Part shown: positions 16,069-25,172 of the stretch, piece by piece
Position numbering within the stretch: position 1 is the stretch's first letter
Layout: each line of letters opens with the position of its first letter
Assembly (NCBI RefSeq): GCF_000424685.1
Contig: NZ_AUKJ01000016.1
Location: 62,001 to 126,000, forward strand
DNA: 64,000 nt
From: Methylococcus capsulatus str. Texas = ATCC 19069
GTDB lineage: Bacteria; Pseudomonadota; Gammaproteobacteria; Methylococcales; Methylococcaceae
Direction of reading: 5' to 3'
Made by a program: the position numbers and the translations under genes
The notes under the pieces: model-generated
Database searches by the model: none
What the model saw: the letters and a program-made list of their open reading frames with translations, nothing else
Told to the model about the DNA's origin: nothing

Positions 16069-16611
16069 ATGAGCGATGAATTGATAAGCAAGCTAAACGA
16101 CGCCATAAAAACTGGAGAGATTCTATCTGTGATTTATCACGGAGGTAGCCAGCCCGGTTCCGTTCGCCAACTAAGTCCAATCAAAGTTACGTCGAGAGAG
16201 GTTCGAGGAATAGACATTTCAAGCAACGAGGTAAAAACCTTTCTTGTCGCTAAAATGGAGCTGGCTAACTCTACTTCGTCGCCGAAACAGTACGATCCAA
16301 GTACTAAGAGTGGTAGCCTTGAACCAGCAACAATCCGAGAGGCTTACCAAGGGCAAGTAGAAAAATTAAAAGAACTCGGTTGGTATGTTGGGCTAGAGAA
16401 GGATGCAATTTCATTGCACAGGTATTTTAAGAACGGAAAAATTCGTAAAGGAGCAGATGTGGTAATAGCGAAATACGATGATAATCCTTCAAGACCATTC
16501 TACGTTTACGGCCCGAGTTTGGCTTCGGCCCGTACTTTTGGAAAGCTATCAAGTGCAATGGAATTGTTTAATGAAGAATCAAAAACACATGCGCCAAACA
16601 ACAAGACCTAA
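16069..16611 (+). CDS. cassette-encoded WYL-domain-like protein
   Basis: A 180-residue soluble protein in a clearly AT-richer segment, a sign of foreign origin. Residues 1-65 (LNDAIKTGEILSVIYHGGS, VRQLSPIKVTSREVRGID, EVKTFLVAKMELA) resemble the beta-rich ligand-sensing WYL domain. The rest, with REAYQGQVEKLKELGWYVG and a lysine-rich strand, is not recognised. No helix-turn-helix is present, so it is not an ordinary WYL transcription factor. The stop TAA lies inside the left core of attC3, which leaves almost no spare sequence in the cassette. Confidence 0.65.
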   Translation: MSDELISKLNDAIKTGEILSVIYHGGSQPGSVRQLSPIKVTSREVRGIDISSNEVKTFLVAKMELANSTSSPKQYDPSTKSGSLEPATIREAYQGQVEKLKELGWYVGLEKDAISLHRYFKNGKIRKGADVVIAKYDDNPSRPFYVYGPSLASARTFGKLSSAMELFNEESKTHAPNNKT

Positions 16612-16669
16612 CCATGGGCTCAAAGGGACGCTCCATTTCGCTGTGCGCCCATGATCCAAAGCGTTATGC
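16606..16669 (+). other. attC site of cassette 3 and right end of the array
   Basis: A 64-base site with left core ACCTAAC and right core GTTATGC. Inner arms CATGGGC/GCCCATG and further pairing form the stem. Its stem sequence differs from attC1 and attC2, so this cassette comes from another source. The left core is the exact complement of the cassette's 5' core GTTAGGT. The right core GTTATGC is identical to the one at 14366, the other end of the array. Confidence 0.84.
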
Positions 16670-16778
16670 CAATTCTAGTAACTTAATCTAGGACCAAGCT
16701 TCATCCCCTTTGGCCCGGCAAATGGGATAAGACGGCATTGGATGGTCCGGTGCGGAGGAGACGAAGTAGCTCGCAGAG

Positions 16779-16955
16779 CTATCCTGCAACAACCCCCTCT
16801 TCCCGCATCAGATAATCGTTGAGCCAGAACCCGGCGAGTATGAGCGGCGCCAGCAGCAGGCTGCCGATCATGACGAACAGGGTGCTGGCCGCGGCGATGA
16901 CGGGCAGGGCAAACGGTGCGATTCGCCGTCCCAGGTTGCGCAAGTATCCGGACAT
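16779..16955 (-). CDS. small membrane protein, 58 residues
   Basis: Starts MSGYLRNLGRRIAPFAL and has two hydrophobic stretches, about 13-27 and 29-45, ending MREEGVVAG. GGAGG lies eight bases before the ATG, a strong ribosome-binding site, so expression is likely. It diverges from the Spy/CpxP-like gene, and a CpxR-box-like pair lies between the two. The family is unknown to me; the shared promoter region suggests a part in the envelope response. Confidence 0.6.
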   Translation of the reverse strand: MSGYLRNLGRRIAPFALPVIAAASTLFVMIGSLLLAPLILAGFWLNDYLMREEGVVAG

Positions 16956-17020
16956 GATGTCTTCCTCCCCATAGTGCGTTGATAGAGTCCAATTTCCGCG
17001 CGCTGCGGGGCGGTTCCGCG

Positions 17021-17036
17021 CTTACCGAATCTTTAC
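17021..17036. promoter_or_regulatory. CpxR-box-like repeat
   Basis: CTTAC and TTTAC separated by six bases, i.e. on the other strand GTAAA and GTAAG. CpxR boxes consist of GTAAA repeats with a short spacer. It lies 95 bases before the Spy/CpxP-like gene and 66 bases before the divergent small membrane protein, and a CpxRA-like system follows 640 bases further on. Confidence 0.4.
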
Positions 17037-17130
17037 ACAGGCTTGCGGTCTTCCCAAGCTTTTCCGGCCTAGACTGGCCCCGTACATGCCGACGCATGTC
17101 CGCACTTCTTTTCAACTCACGAGGTCCGTC

Positions 17131-17469
17131 ATGAAAACCGCGATCAAGATACTTGCACTGGCCATCGCCCTCGCCGCCCAGCCGGCCTTCGCCGGGCGCG
17201 ATCCCGGTGAGCGCCTGGAACACATGAAAAAGGAGCTCAAGCTCACGCCCGAGCAGACCGAGCAGGTGCGCAAGATTCTGGAGGAGTTCGAACCGCAGCG
17301 GAAGGCGCTGCACGAGCAGAAGCGGGCGCTGCACGAACAGGTGCGCAGCCGCCTCAAGGCGGTCTTGAGCAAGGAGCAGGGCGAGAAATTGGATAAGATG
17401 GCGGAGGAACGCCGGGCGCGCCATCACCGGGGTTGGGATACGGAGCCCGCCAAGTCTCCGTCCCCCTGA
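17131..17469 (+). CDS. Spy/CpxP-like periplasmic protein
   Basis: A 112-residue protein with a signal peptide ending around residue 20 (AIALAAQPAFAG). The mature part is helical and strongly charged. It contains the LTxxQ-type segment LKLTPEQTEQVRKILEEFEP and the repeat-like LHEQKRALHEQVRSRLKAVL, close to Spy, CpxP and CnrX proteins that bind misfolded protein or metal in the periplasm. The ATG at 17131 is used because it opens the signal peptide. The neighbouring two-component system and the CpxR-like box suggest an envelope-stress circuit. Confidence 0.82.
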   Translation: MKTAIKILALAIALAAQPAFAGRDPGERLEHMKKELKLTPEQTEQVRKILEEFEPQRKALHEQKRALHEQVRSRLKAVLSKEQGEKLDKMAEERRARHHRGWDTEPAKSPSP

Positions 17470-17513
17470 TTTCCGTCAGGGCGGCGGCGTGATGTTGTGT
17501 TGACCGTCGCCTT

Positions 17514-17581
17514 CCCTCACCCCTTCCCCTCTCCCAGAGGGAGAGGGGCCTGGCTCCCTTCAGAAGGGCAGGGGATGAGGG
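17514..17581. repeat. hairpin repeat (CCCTC/GAGGG family) upstream of the cpxR-like gene
   Basis: A 68-base composite palindrome starting CCCTCACCCC and ending GGGGATGAGGG. Inside is CCCTCTCCC/GGGAGAGGGG and a second small stem CTCCCTTC/GAAGGG. It belongs to the family seen in cobE and at 13209. It sits between the Spy-like gene and the response regulator and could act as a transcript end or a processing site. Confidence 0.7.
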
Positions 17582-17655
17582 TTTGCGGCCTTTCCGGTTT
17601 CCGATGACGCCCGATTCAGGATGGTCCCCACTTCGAACAGTCCGGCTCTCAGCGC

Positions 17656-18372
17656 ATGACCCGATTGCTGCTCATCGACGACGACACGGCGCTGTGCGAG
17701 CTGCTCAGCGAGTACCTCGCCCTGGAAGGCTATGCGGTGGAAGCCGTGCACGACGGCGAGGCCGGTCTGGCGGCGGCGCTCAGCGGCCGGTACCGGCTGG
17801 CTCTGCTGGACGTGACCCTGCCCCGCCTCAACGGCTTCGAGGTGCTGAAGCGCATCCGCCAGGAATCGTCCCTGCCGGTGCTGATGCTCACCGCCCGCGG
17901 GGACGATTTCGACCGGGTCGTGGGCCTGGAAATCGGCGCGGACGATTACCTGCCCAAACCGTTCAATCACCGCGAGCTGGTCGCGCGGATCAAGGCGATC
18001 CTGCGGCGCACCGATCCGGACTCTCGGCCGGCTTCCGGCACGCGAATCCTGGAAATCGACGACTTGTCGATCAATCCGGCGAACCGGGAGGTCCGGCGCG
18101 GCGGCGTGCCGGTCGAACTGACCGCCGCGGAGTTCCTGCTGCTCAAGACCCTGGCAGAGGTTCCGGGCACGCTGGTCGGTCGCGACGAGCTGACGCGGAT
18201 CGTCCTGCACCGGCGCCTGACACCGTTCGACCGCGCCATCGACATGCACGTGAGCAATCTGCGCCGCAAGCTGGGCGAGAAGCCGGACGGCAGCCCGCGC
18301 ATTCGCACGGTGCGCGGCTCCGGCTATTTCTACATCGGCACGCCATCGGGCCGCGGCGATGGTTCGGCATAA
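17656..18372 (+). CDS. cpxR: OmpR-family response regulator, CpxR-like
   Basis: Receiver domain at residues 1-118: acidic pocket LLLIDDDTALCELL, phosphoacceptor Asp in LALLDVTLPRLNGFE (about residue 52), the Thr of VLMLTARG and the Lys of DDYLPKPFNHREL. A winged-helix DNA-binding domain occupies about 130-230, with VELTAAEFLLLKTLAE and IDMHVSNLRRKLGE. Length and the PFNHREL switch region fit CpxR-type regulators. It overlaps the kinase gene by 14 bases. The symbol is assigned by resemblance and context. Confidence 0.85.
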   Translation: MTRLLLIDDDTALCELLSEYLALEGYAVEAVHDGEAGLAAALSGRYRLALLDVTLPRLNGFEVLKRIRQESSLPVLMLTARGDDFDRVVGLEIGADDYLPKPFNHRELVARIKAILRRTDPDSRPASGTRILEIDDLSINPANREVRRGGVPVELTAAEFLLLKTLAEVPGTLVGRDELTRIVLHRRLTPFDRAIDMHVSNLRRKLGEKPDGSPRIRTVRGSGYFYIGTPSGRGDGSA

Positions 18373-19756
18373 CCGGCTGTTCTGGAAGATCTTCTTCTGG
18401 TTCTGGCTGAGCATGGTCAGCGTCATGGTCTCGCTGACGTTTGCGCTGTCCGTGCTGGTCGATCCGGCCGATATCCTGCCGGAACGCCGGGCGCTGTTCC
18501 GCGAGCTGGAGACGGTGGGGCGGGTGCTGGAGCGGTTGCCGGGGGACCGGTTCGAGGCGCTGGACACGCTGACCTCCTGGCATGCGTCGCACGGCTTTCG
18601 CAATACCCTCTACGTTTTCGACGGGGCCGGCCGGCCGCTCGGCGTGCGCGAGCCGCCGGGGAGTCTGCGGGATTTCTTTCGGGAAACCCGCGACGCCACG
18701 GAATACCGCATGGCAGTCCGGGACGGGCAGGTCTTGCTGGGGCCGTACCGGCTCGAGCGCGAGGGCGCGGAATACCTGGCCTATCTGGTCAAGTCCAAGC
18801 CGACCCACATGCTGCACAAGCTGTGGCGGCTCATTTCACACGAGCCTTCGGTGTTTCTGGTGCTGCTGGTGGTGAGCGGCGCGCTGTGCTTCATCCTGAC
18901 CGCTTATCTGGTGGCGCCGATCCGCGAGCTGCGCGCCGCGGTCCGGCGTATCAACGAAGGTCAACTGGACACGGCGGTTTCCGCCGCCGTGGTCTCCCGG
19001 CGCGACGAGATCGGCCAGTTGGGGCAGGATTTCAACCGGATGGCCGGGCGGCTGAACCGTCTGGTCAGCGCGCAGCAGCGGCTGCTGCGCGACGTGTCCC
19101 ACGAGCTGCGTTCGCCTTTGACGCGGATGTCCATCGCCCTCGGGCTGGCGCGCCGGAAAGGAGCCGGGGGCGCGGAGGGCGAGCACGAGCGGATCGAACA
19201 GGAGATTTCTCGGCTCGACGGGTTGATCGGCCAGATTCTCCAATGGTCCCGCCTGAACGATGGCGGGGCAGGAGCGGGCGCCGGGACCCTGGAGTTGTCG
19301 GGGCTGCTCGCGCAGCTGGTGGACGACGCTGATTTCGAGGCGCGCGCCGCCGGCAAGCGGGTGCGTCTTACCCAAAGCGAAACCTGCCGGATCGATGCTG
19401 CGGAGCCGGTGCTGGCGAGCGCACTGGAGAACATCGTCCGCAACGGCATACGTCATGCGCCGGCGGCCGGAGAGGTGGAAGTGCGGCAGCGCGTGGCCGG
19501 AAGCCGTGCGGTGATCGAAGTGCGCGACTGCGGCCCCGGCGTTCCGGAGGAACATCTGGCGTCGATATTCGAGCCGTTCTTCCGGATTCCGGAGCCTTCG
19601 GTTTCCGCTCCGGCGCCGAACGGAAGCGGGCTGGGGCTGGCCATCGCCAAACGGGCGGTCGAGATGTGTGGCGGTACGGTCCGGGCGGAGAATGCGGCCC
19701 CGGGCCTGAGGGTCGTCGTGATGCTGCCTTTGTCGGCTAAAGCATCCGCGCCATGA
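18359..19756 (+). CDS. cpxA: sensor histidine kinase, CpxA-like
   Basis: Inner-membrane sensor of 465 residues. First membrane segment about 8-32, periplasmic sensor about 33-160, second segment about 163-185 (VFLVLLVVSGALCFILTAYL), then HAMP, then H-box LRDVSHELRSPLTRM with the phosphorylated His near 246. The ATPase domain has N-box ENIVRNGIRHAP, G1 DCGPGVPEEH, F-box FEPFFR and G2 GSGLGLAIAK. The periplasmic part is of CpxA size. It starts within the response regulator gene. Its last 20 bases overlap the end of the convergent rimI gene. Confidence 0.88.
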   Translation: MVRHNRLFWKIFFWFWLSMVSVMVSLTFALSVLVDPADILPERRALFRELETVGRVLERLPGDRFEALDTLTSWHASHGFRNTLYVFDGAGRPLGVREPPGSLRDFFRETRDATEYRMAVRDGQVLLGPYRLEREGAEYLAYLVKSKPTHMLHKLWRLISHEPSVFLVLLVVSGALCFILTAYLVAPIRELRAAVRRINEGQLDTAVSAAVVSRRDEIGQLGQDFNRMAGRLNRLVSAQQRLLRDVSHELRSPLTRMSIALGLARRKGAGGAEGEHERIEQEISRLDGLIGQILQWSRLNDGGAGAGAGTLELSGLLAQLVDDADFEARAAGKRVRLTQSETCRIDAAEPVLASALENIVRNGIRHAPAAGEVEVRQRVAGSRAVIEVRDCGPGVPEEHLASIFEPFFRIPEPSVSAPAPNGSGLGLAIAKRAVEMCGGTVRAENAAPGLRVVVMLPLSAKASAP

Positions 19757-20273
19757 CCAGGGCGTCTTCGCGGCCATTGCGCGCCGGGTAATAGCCTTTG
19801 CGGGTGCCGACTTCGTTGAAGTCGAGGCTGCGGTAGAGCTTGATGGCGTTGTGGTTGGACGGGCGCACCTCCAGGAAGACGACTTCGGCGGCGCGCCTCC
19901 GGGCTTCATCGATCAGGTGTTCGAGCATGATACGGCCATAGCCCTTGCCCTGCGTGTGCGGGGCGACGCACAGGTTGAGGATGTGCGATTCGCCGGCGCC
20001 GGCCGAAACGATGCCATAGCTGACGATCCGCCCGGCCTTTTCGCCGACGAAGCAGCCATAGTTCACGTTGAGGCAGTCGCGGAAGGTCGGCGGTTCCCAG
20101 GGAAATTCGTAGGCGCTCTTTTCGATGTCGATGACGGCCCGGAGGTCGGTCTTCCTCATCGGCCGCAGCAGGTATTCCGCCCGTTCGGCCAGGCTGGGAT
20201 TATGTTTGTAGTAGAACTCGGTTTCGGCGTCGTAGCTCATCCACTTCTTGATCTGGTCGAACAGGCTGGCCAT
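19737..20273 (-). CDS. rimI: ribosomal-protein S18-alanine N-acetyltransferase-like GNAT enzyme
   Basis: GNAT acetyltransferase. The core begins near residue 36 (LRPMRKTDLRAVIDIEKSAY) and has FPWEPPTFRDCL, the acetyl-CoA loop LCVAPHTQGKGYGRIMLEHL and LEVRPSNHNAIKLYRSLDF, all typical of RimI. The 35 residues before the core are an extension not usual in RimI, so a later start (for example Met at residue 39) is possible. It follows udg with four bases between, and its end overlaps the histidine kinase gene on the other strand. Confidence 0.85.
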   Translation of the reverse strand: MASLFDQIKKWMSYDAETEFYYKHNPSLAERAEYLLRPMRKTDLRAVIDIEKSAYEFPWEPPTFRDCLNVNYGCFVGEKAGRIVSYGIVSAGAGESHILNLCVAPHTQGKGYGRIMLEHLIDEARRRAAEVVFLEVRPSNHNAIKLYRSLDFNEVGTRKGYYPARNGREDALVMARML

Positions 20274-20277
20274 GGTC

Positions 20278-21009
20278 TTAGCTCGAGGGCGTGACGGGTG
20301 ATCGGTTCAGGGTCTCGACGGCAAGCAGGAGGTCCTGCCAGGCCTTGCGCTTCTCCAGGGGAGCGCGCAGCAGGTAAGCAGGGTGATAGGTGATGACCAG
20401 CGGGATGTTTTCGTACCGGTGCACCCTTCCTCGCAGCTTGCCGATGGTTTCGGTGGTTTTCAGCAGATTCTGTGCGGCGATGCGGCCTGCGGCAAGGATG
20501 ATGCGGGGCCGGATCAGCGCGATCTGGCGCTTGAGATAGCTTTCGCAGGCGGCGGCCTCCTCCGGCTTCGGGTCGCGGTTACGCGGCGGGCGGCATTTGA
20601 GGATGTTGGCGATGTAGACCTCTTCGCGCTTCAAGCCGATGGCCCTGAGCATCTCGTTGAGGAGTTGGCCGGCGCGGCCGACGAAGGGCTCGCCCTGCAG
20701 GTCCTCCTGTTCGCCGGGGGCTTCGCCGATCACCATCCAGGTGGCGCGGCGGTTGCCGACGCCGAACACGGTTTGGGTGCGGGTGAGATGCAGCTCGCAG
20801 CGGGTGCAGGCGGAGACTTCCGCCGCCAGGCGGTCCCAGTTTTCCTCATCCGGTCCTTCGCACTCCCTTCTCCCAGGGGGGGAAGGGGGTGCGTCCGCTG
20901 CCGGTTCGGCCGCCGGGACCGGCTGACTCCGCAGCTTCCAGACCGGGATGCCCATGGCGTCCAGGTACTGGAGGCGGAGCCGCTCTTTCAGGTCCGTATA
21001 GTCACACAT
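20278..21009 (-). CDS. udg: family 4-type uracil-DNA glycosylase with a repeat-derived insertion
   Basis: Removes uracil from DNA. The iron-sulfur cysteine ACTRCELH, the catalytic loop [39 protein letters not shown] (two more cysteine positions around CESYL) and [10 protein letters not shown] are all present. The N-terminal [19 protein letters not shown] is typical of the proteobacterial group. The linker between this helix and the catalytic domain contains [12 protein letters not shown], encoded by a hairpin repeat at 20860-20892. Its ATG overlaps the leuA stop by eight bases. Confidence 0.9.
   Translation of the reverse strand: MCDYTDLKERLRLQYLDAMGIPVWKLRSQPVPAAEPAADAPPSPPGRRECEGPDEENWDRLAAEVSACTRCELHLTRTQTVFGVGNRRATWMVIGEAPGEQEDLQGEPFVGRAGQLLNEMLRAIGLKREEVYIANILKCRPPRNRDPKPEEAAACESYLKRQIALIRPRIILAAGRIAAQNLLKTTETIGKLRGRVHRYENIPLVITYHPAYLLRAPLEKRKAWQDLLLAVETLNRSPVTPSS
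20860..20892. repeat. hairpin repeat inside udg
   Basis: Near-palindrome GCACTCCCTTCTCCC / GGGGGAAGGGGGTGC within the linker region of udg. It looks like a diverged member of the CCCTC/GAGGG hairpin family found at 2047, 13209 and 17514. It is read in frame as a Pro/Arg/Glu-rich linker. Confidence 0.55.
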
Positions 21010-22546
21010 CCCCGACTTGCGGGTGGGTGCGCTGGATGGGCGCCAGCAGTTTGTTCACGGCGTTGACGTAGGCCTTGGCCGAGGCGATCACGATGTCGGT
21101 ATCGGCGCCCTGGCCGTTGACGATGCGCCCGCCTTTCTCGAGCCGCACGGTGACCTCGCCCTGGGCGTCGGTGCCGCTGGTGATGTTGTTGACCGAGTAC
21201 AGCGTCAGCGCGGTGTCCGTGTGCAGCAGCGATTCGATGGCCTTGAGGCTGGCGTCCACGGCGCCGCCGCCGCTTGATGTGCCGGTGCGTTCCTCGTTGT
21301 CCACCTTGATGGTGACCTGGGCGTGGGGAATCTCGCCGGTTTCCGAGCAGACCCGCAGCGCGACCAGCTTGACCCGTTCGTCCTCGGCTTCTGCGCCGGC
21401 TTCGGTGATGAGGGCCTGGAGGTCCTCGTCGAAGATCTCGTGCTTCTTGTCGGCCAGCACCTTGAAGCGCTGGAACACCGAGTTCAGTTCTTCTTCCGAG
21501 GCGAACTCGATGCCGAGTTCCTGCATCCGGGTACGGAACGCGTTGCGGCCGGAATGTTTGCCCAGCACCATGCGGTTGGTGCTCCACCCCACGTCCTCGG
21601 CGCTCATGATCTCGTAGGTTTCCCGGCTCTTGAGCACACCGTCCTGGTGGATGCCCGACTCGTGGGCAAAGGCGTTGGCACCGACGATGGCCTTGTTGGG
21701 CTGGATCGGGAAGCCGGTGATGCTGGAGACCAGTTTGGAGCAGGCCACGATTTCCCGTGTCTCGATGTTGGTGTGGCAGGGGAAGATGTCTTTACGGGTG
21801 CGCACCGCCATGACGATCTCTTCCAGCGCGGCGTTGCCGGCCCGCTCGCCCAGCCCGTTGATGGTGCATTCCACCTGGCGCGCGCCGTGCAGCACGGCGG
21901 CCAGCGAATTGGCGACCGCCAGTCCCAGGTCGTTGTGGCAGTGAACCGAGAACACGGCCTTGTCGGAGTTCGGAATCCGCTCGATCAGCCGGCCGATCAT
22001 GTGCCCGAACTGTTCCGGGAAGGCGTAGCCGACGGTGTCGGGGATGTTCAGCGTGGTCGCCCCCGCATCGATCACGGCTTCCAGGATGCGGCAGAGGAAA
22101 TCCTCCTCGGAGCGTCCGGCGTCCTCGGGCGAGAATTCCACGTCGTCGGTGTACTGGCGGGCCCGCCTGACGGCCTTGACCGCGTATTCCACCACCTGGT
22201 CGGGCGACATCTGCAGCTTGTGCCGCATGTGGATGGGCGAGGTGGCGATGAAGGTGTGGATGCGGGCGCGCTGGGCGTCCTTGAGGGCTTCGCCGGCGCG
22301 GTCGATGTCGCGGTCGAGGGCGCGGGCCAGGCCGCAGACCCTGCTGTCCTTGATGGTCCGGGCCACGGCCTGGACGGCCTCGAAATCGCCGGGGCTGGCG
22401 GCGGGAAAGCCCGCCTCGATGACGTCGACCTTCAGACGCTCCAGCGCCCGGGCGATGCGGACCTTTTCATCGCGGGTCATGGACGCGCCGGGGCTCTGCT
22501 CTCCGTCGCGCAAGGTCGTGTCGAAAATGATCAGTTTGTCGTGCAT
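21002..22546 (-). CDS. leuA: 2-isopropylmalate synthase
   Basis: First committed enzyme of leucine synthesis: condenses 2-oxoisovalerate with acetyl-CoA. The TIM-barrel domain shows [17 protein letters not shown] at the N-terminus, [35 protein letters not shown] (metal-binding His pair) and [14 protein letters not shown]. The C-terminal part, with [20 protein letters not shown], is the leucine-binding regulatory domain. The 514 residues equal the usual length. It is preceded by its own promoter and a leucine-rich leader peptide, which implies attenuation-type control inside the ilv-leu cluster. Confidence 0.97.
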   Translation of the reverse strand: MHDKLIIFDTTLRDGEQSPGASMTRDEKVRIARALERLKVDVIEAGFPAASPGDFEAVQAVARTIKDSRVCGLARALDRDIDRAGEALKDAQRARIHTFIATSPIHMRHKLQMSPDQVVEYAVKAVRRARQYTDDVEFSPEDAGRSEEDFLCRILEAVIDAGATTLNIPDTVGYAFPEQFGHMIGRLIERIPNSDKAVFSVHCHNDLGLAVANSLAAVLHGARQVECTINGLGERAGNAALEEIVMAVRTRKDIFPCHTNIETREIVACSKLVSSITGFPIQPNKAIVGANAFAHESGIHQDGVLKSRETYEIMSAEDVGWSTNRMVLGKHSGRNAFRTRMQELGIEFASEEELNSVFQRFKVLADKKHEIFDEDLQALITEAGAEAEDERVKLVALRVCSETGEIPHAQVTIKVDNEERTGTSSGGGAVDASLKAIESLLHTDTALTLYSVNNITSGTDAQGEVTVRLEKGGRIVNGQGADTDIVIASAKAYVNAVNKLLAPIQRTHPQVGDV

Positions 22547-22644
22547 GGCGAAACTCCGCTAGGGCCGCCGGTTCGATGCGGACGGCCGGTTCTGTTCGTC
22601 CGGGATTATTGGGGTATATCGAAAAGGTTCGCGTGTTCTGCCCC

Positions 22645-22758
22645 TCAGGGCAGGAGCAGGCGGAGGAAACCGAGAGACGACAGCGCGCGCGCCGCCGCAC
22701 CGGTGAGCGGCGCGGCATCGAAGCGGAAGGTGGGCGGGATCGACATGATGCGTTTCAT
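22645..22758 (-). CDS. leuL: leu leader peptide (attenuator)
   Basis: A 37-codon reading frame starting MKRIMSIPP and ending ALSSLGFLRLLLP. Six of the last twelve codons are leucine (CTG/CTC), three of them consecutive before Pro-stop. A stem CTGCCC/GGGCAG directly overlaps the stop. The frame lies between a good promoter (22767-22795) and leuA, 98 bases before its ATG. A leucine codon cluster next to a stem is the design of branched-chain amino acid attenuators. No long T run was seen after the stems, so the exact mechanism is open. Met5 (22746) is an alternative start. Confidence 0.65.
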   Translation of the reverse strand: MKRIMSIPPTFRFDAAPLTGAAARALSSLGFLRLLLP

Positions 22759-22766
22759 TGGCTGGG

Positions 22767-22795
22767 AATATACACGGCCCCGGCCGGCTTGCCAA
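22767..22795 (-). promoter_or_regulatory. sigma-70 promoter for the leu leader and leuA
   Basis: On the minus strand TTGGCA, 17 bases, TATATT; each box matches the consensus at five of six positions. The expected start point is about seven bases downstream, within a few bases of the leader ATG at 22758, so the leader peptide would be read from an almost leaderless transcript. Confidence 0.65.
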
Positions 22796-22805
22796 CGCAC
22801 GGTGG

Positions 22806-23552
22806 TCACGGGCGCCGCTCGCCCCGCCGCCGTTTCAGCAGGGCCAGCGTCAACGCGGGGCCCGACAGGGCATAGGCGCCGAAGAACAGGAACAGCACCA
22901 GCGGCGGGTTGGAAAACAGCACCGCGAACAGCAGCATCACGAAGATGGCGTTGACGAAGGGTACCCGCCCCCGCAGGTCGACGTCCTTGAAACTGTAGTA
23001 GCGGAAGTTGCTGACCATGGCCAGCCCCGTGGCGACGGAGAGCCCCAGGGCGATGTAGCGCATGGTCTCGCCGCTCAGGCCCTGGTCCACAGAGAACCAG
23101 ACGAAGCCGGCCAGGATGGCGGCGGCGGAGGGGCTGGGCAGGCCCTGGAAATAGCGCTTGTCGGCGGTGGCGATCTGGGTGTTGAAGCGGGCCAGGCGCA
23201 GTGCGCCGCCGGCGGTATGGACGAACGCGGCGACCCAGCCGAGCTTGCCCAGAGTGGACAGCGACCAGATGTAGACCACCAGGGCGGGCGCCGCCCCGAA
23301 CGAAATCATGTCCGCCATGCTGTCGTATTCCGCACCGAACGCGCTCTGGGTGTTGGTCATCCGGGCGACCCGGCCGTCCATCCCATCCAGGATCATGGCG
23401 ACGAAGATCGAAATCGCGGCCAGCTCGAAGCGCTGGTTGAGCGCCGCCGTGATGGCATAGAAGCCGGCGAACAGAGCGGCCGTGGTGAAGAGGTTGGGCA
23501 GCAGATAGATGCCGCGCCGACGCTTGGGATTGGGAGATGCGTTTTCTTCCAT
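22806..23552 (-). CDS. pssA: CDP-diacylglycerol-serine O-phosphatidyltransferase
   Basis: Integral membrane enzyme of phosphatidylethanolamine synthesis. The CDP-alcohol phosphotransferase motif D-G-x2-A-R-x8-G-x3-D-x3-D is visible as LDGMDGRVARMTNTQSAFGA followed by EYDSMADMISFG (about 55-85). Several hydrophobic segments follow, and the lysine/arginine-rich N-terminus (NPKRRRGIYLLPNLFT) is typical. The ATG at 23552 gives family length (248 residues); a GTG at 23594 is possible. It lies between ilvC and the leuA leader, an order found in many gamma- and betaproteobacteria. Confidence 0.93.
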   Translation of the reverse strand: MEENASPNPKRRRGIYLLPNLFTTAALFAGFYAITAALNQRFELAAISIFVAMILDGMDGRVARMTNTQSAFGAEYDSMADMISFGAAPALVVYIWSLSTLGKLGWVAAFVHTAGGALRLARFNTQIATADKRYFQGLPSPSAAAILAGFVWFSVDQGLSGETMRYIALGLSVATGLAMVSNFRYYSFKDVDLRGRVPFVNAIFVMLLFAVLFSNPPLVLFLFFGAYALSGPALTLALLKRRRGERRP

Positions 23553-23600
23553 GGTGGAAAACTGTCGTGCCGGCACGGACGTCCGCGCCGGCACAAAGTA

Positions 23601-25170
<1,570 letters not shown>

Positions 25171-25172
25171 GA

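Larger units (their letters stand above)
14366..16669 (+). mobile_element. integrase-less integron cassette array (CALIN) with three gene cassettes
   Basis: Three plus-strand genes are each followed by an attC-like site, giving cassettes of about 646, 1041 and 610 bases. The core boundaries are GTTATGC (14366), GTTGGAT (15012), GTTAGGT (16053) and GTTATGC (16663). In each cassette the left half-site of its own attC is complementary to the core at its own 5' end: GCATAAC with GTTATGC, ATCTAGC with GTTGGAT (two G-T wobbles), and ACCTAAC with GTTAGGT. That is what a cassette excised as a circle must have. GC content falls clearly below that of the neighbours, most strongly in the third cassette. 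No integrase gene is in the window. Confidence 0.88.

Noticed and set aside
16675-17427. Minus-strand frame of 250 residues opposite the Spy-like gene
   Set aside because: It runs antisense to the Spy-like gene, whose signal peptide and family motifs are clear.
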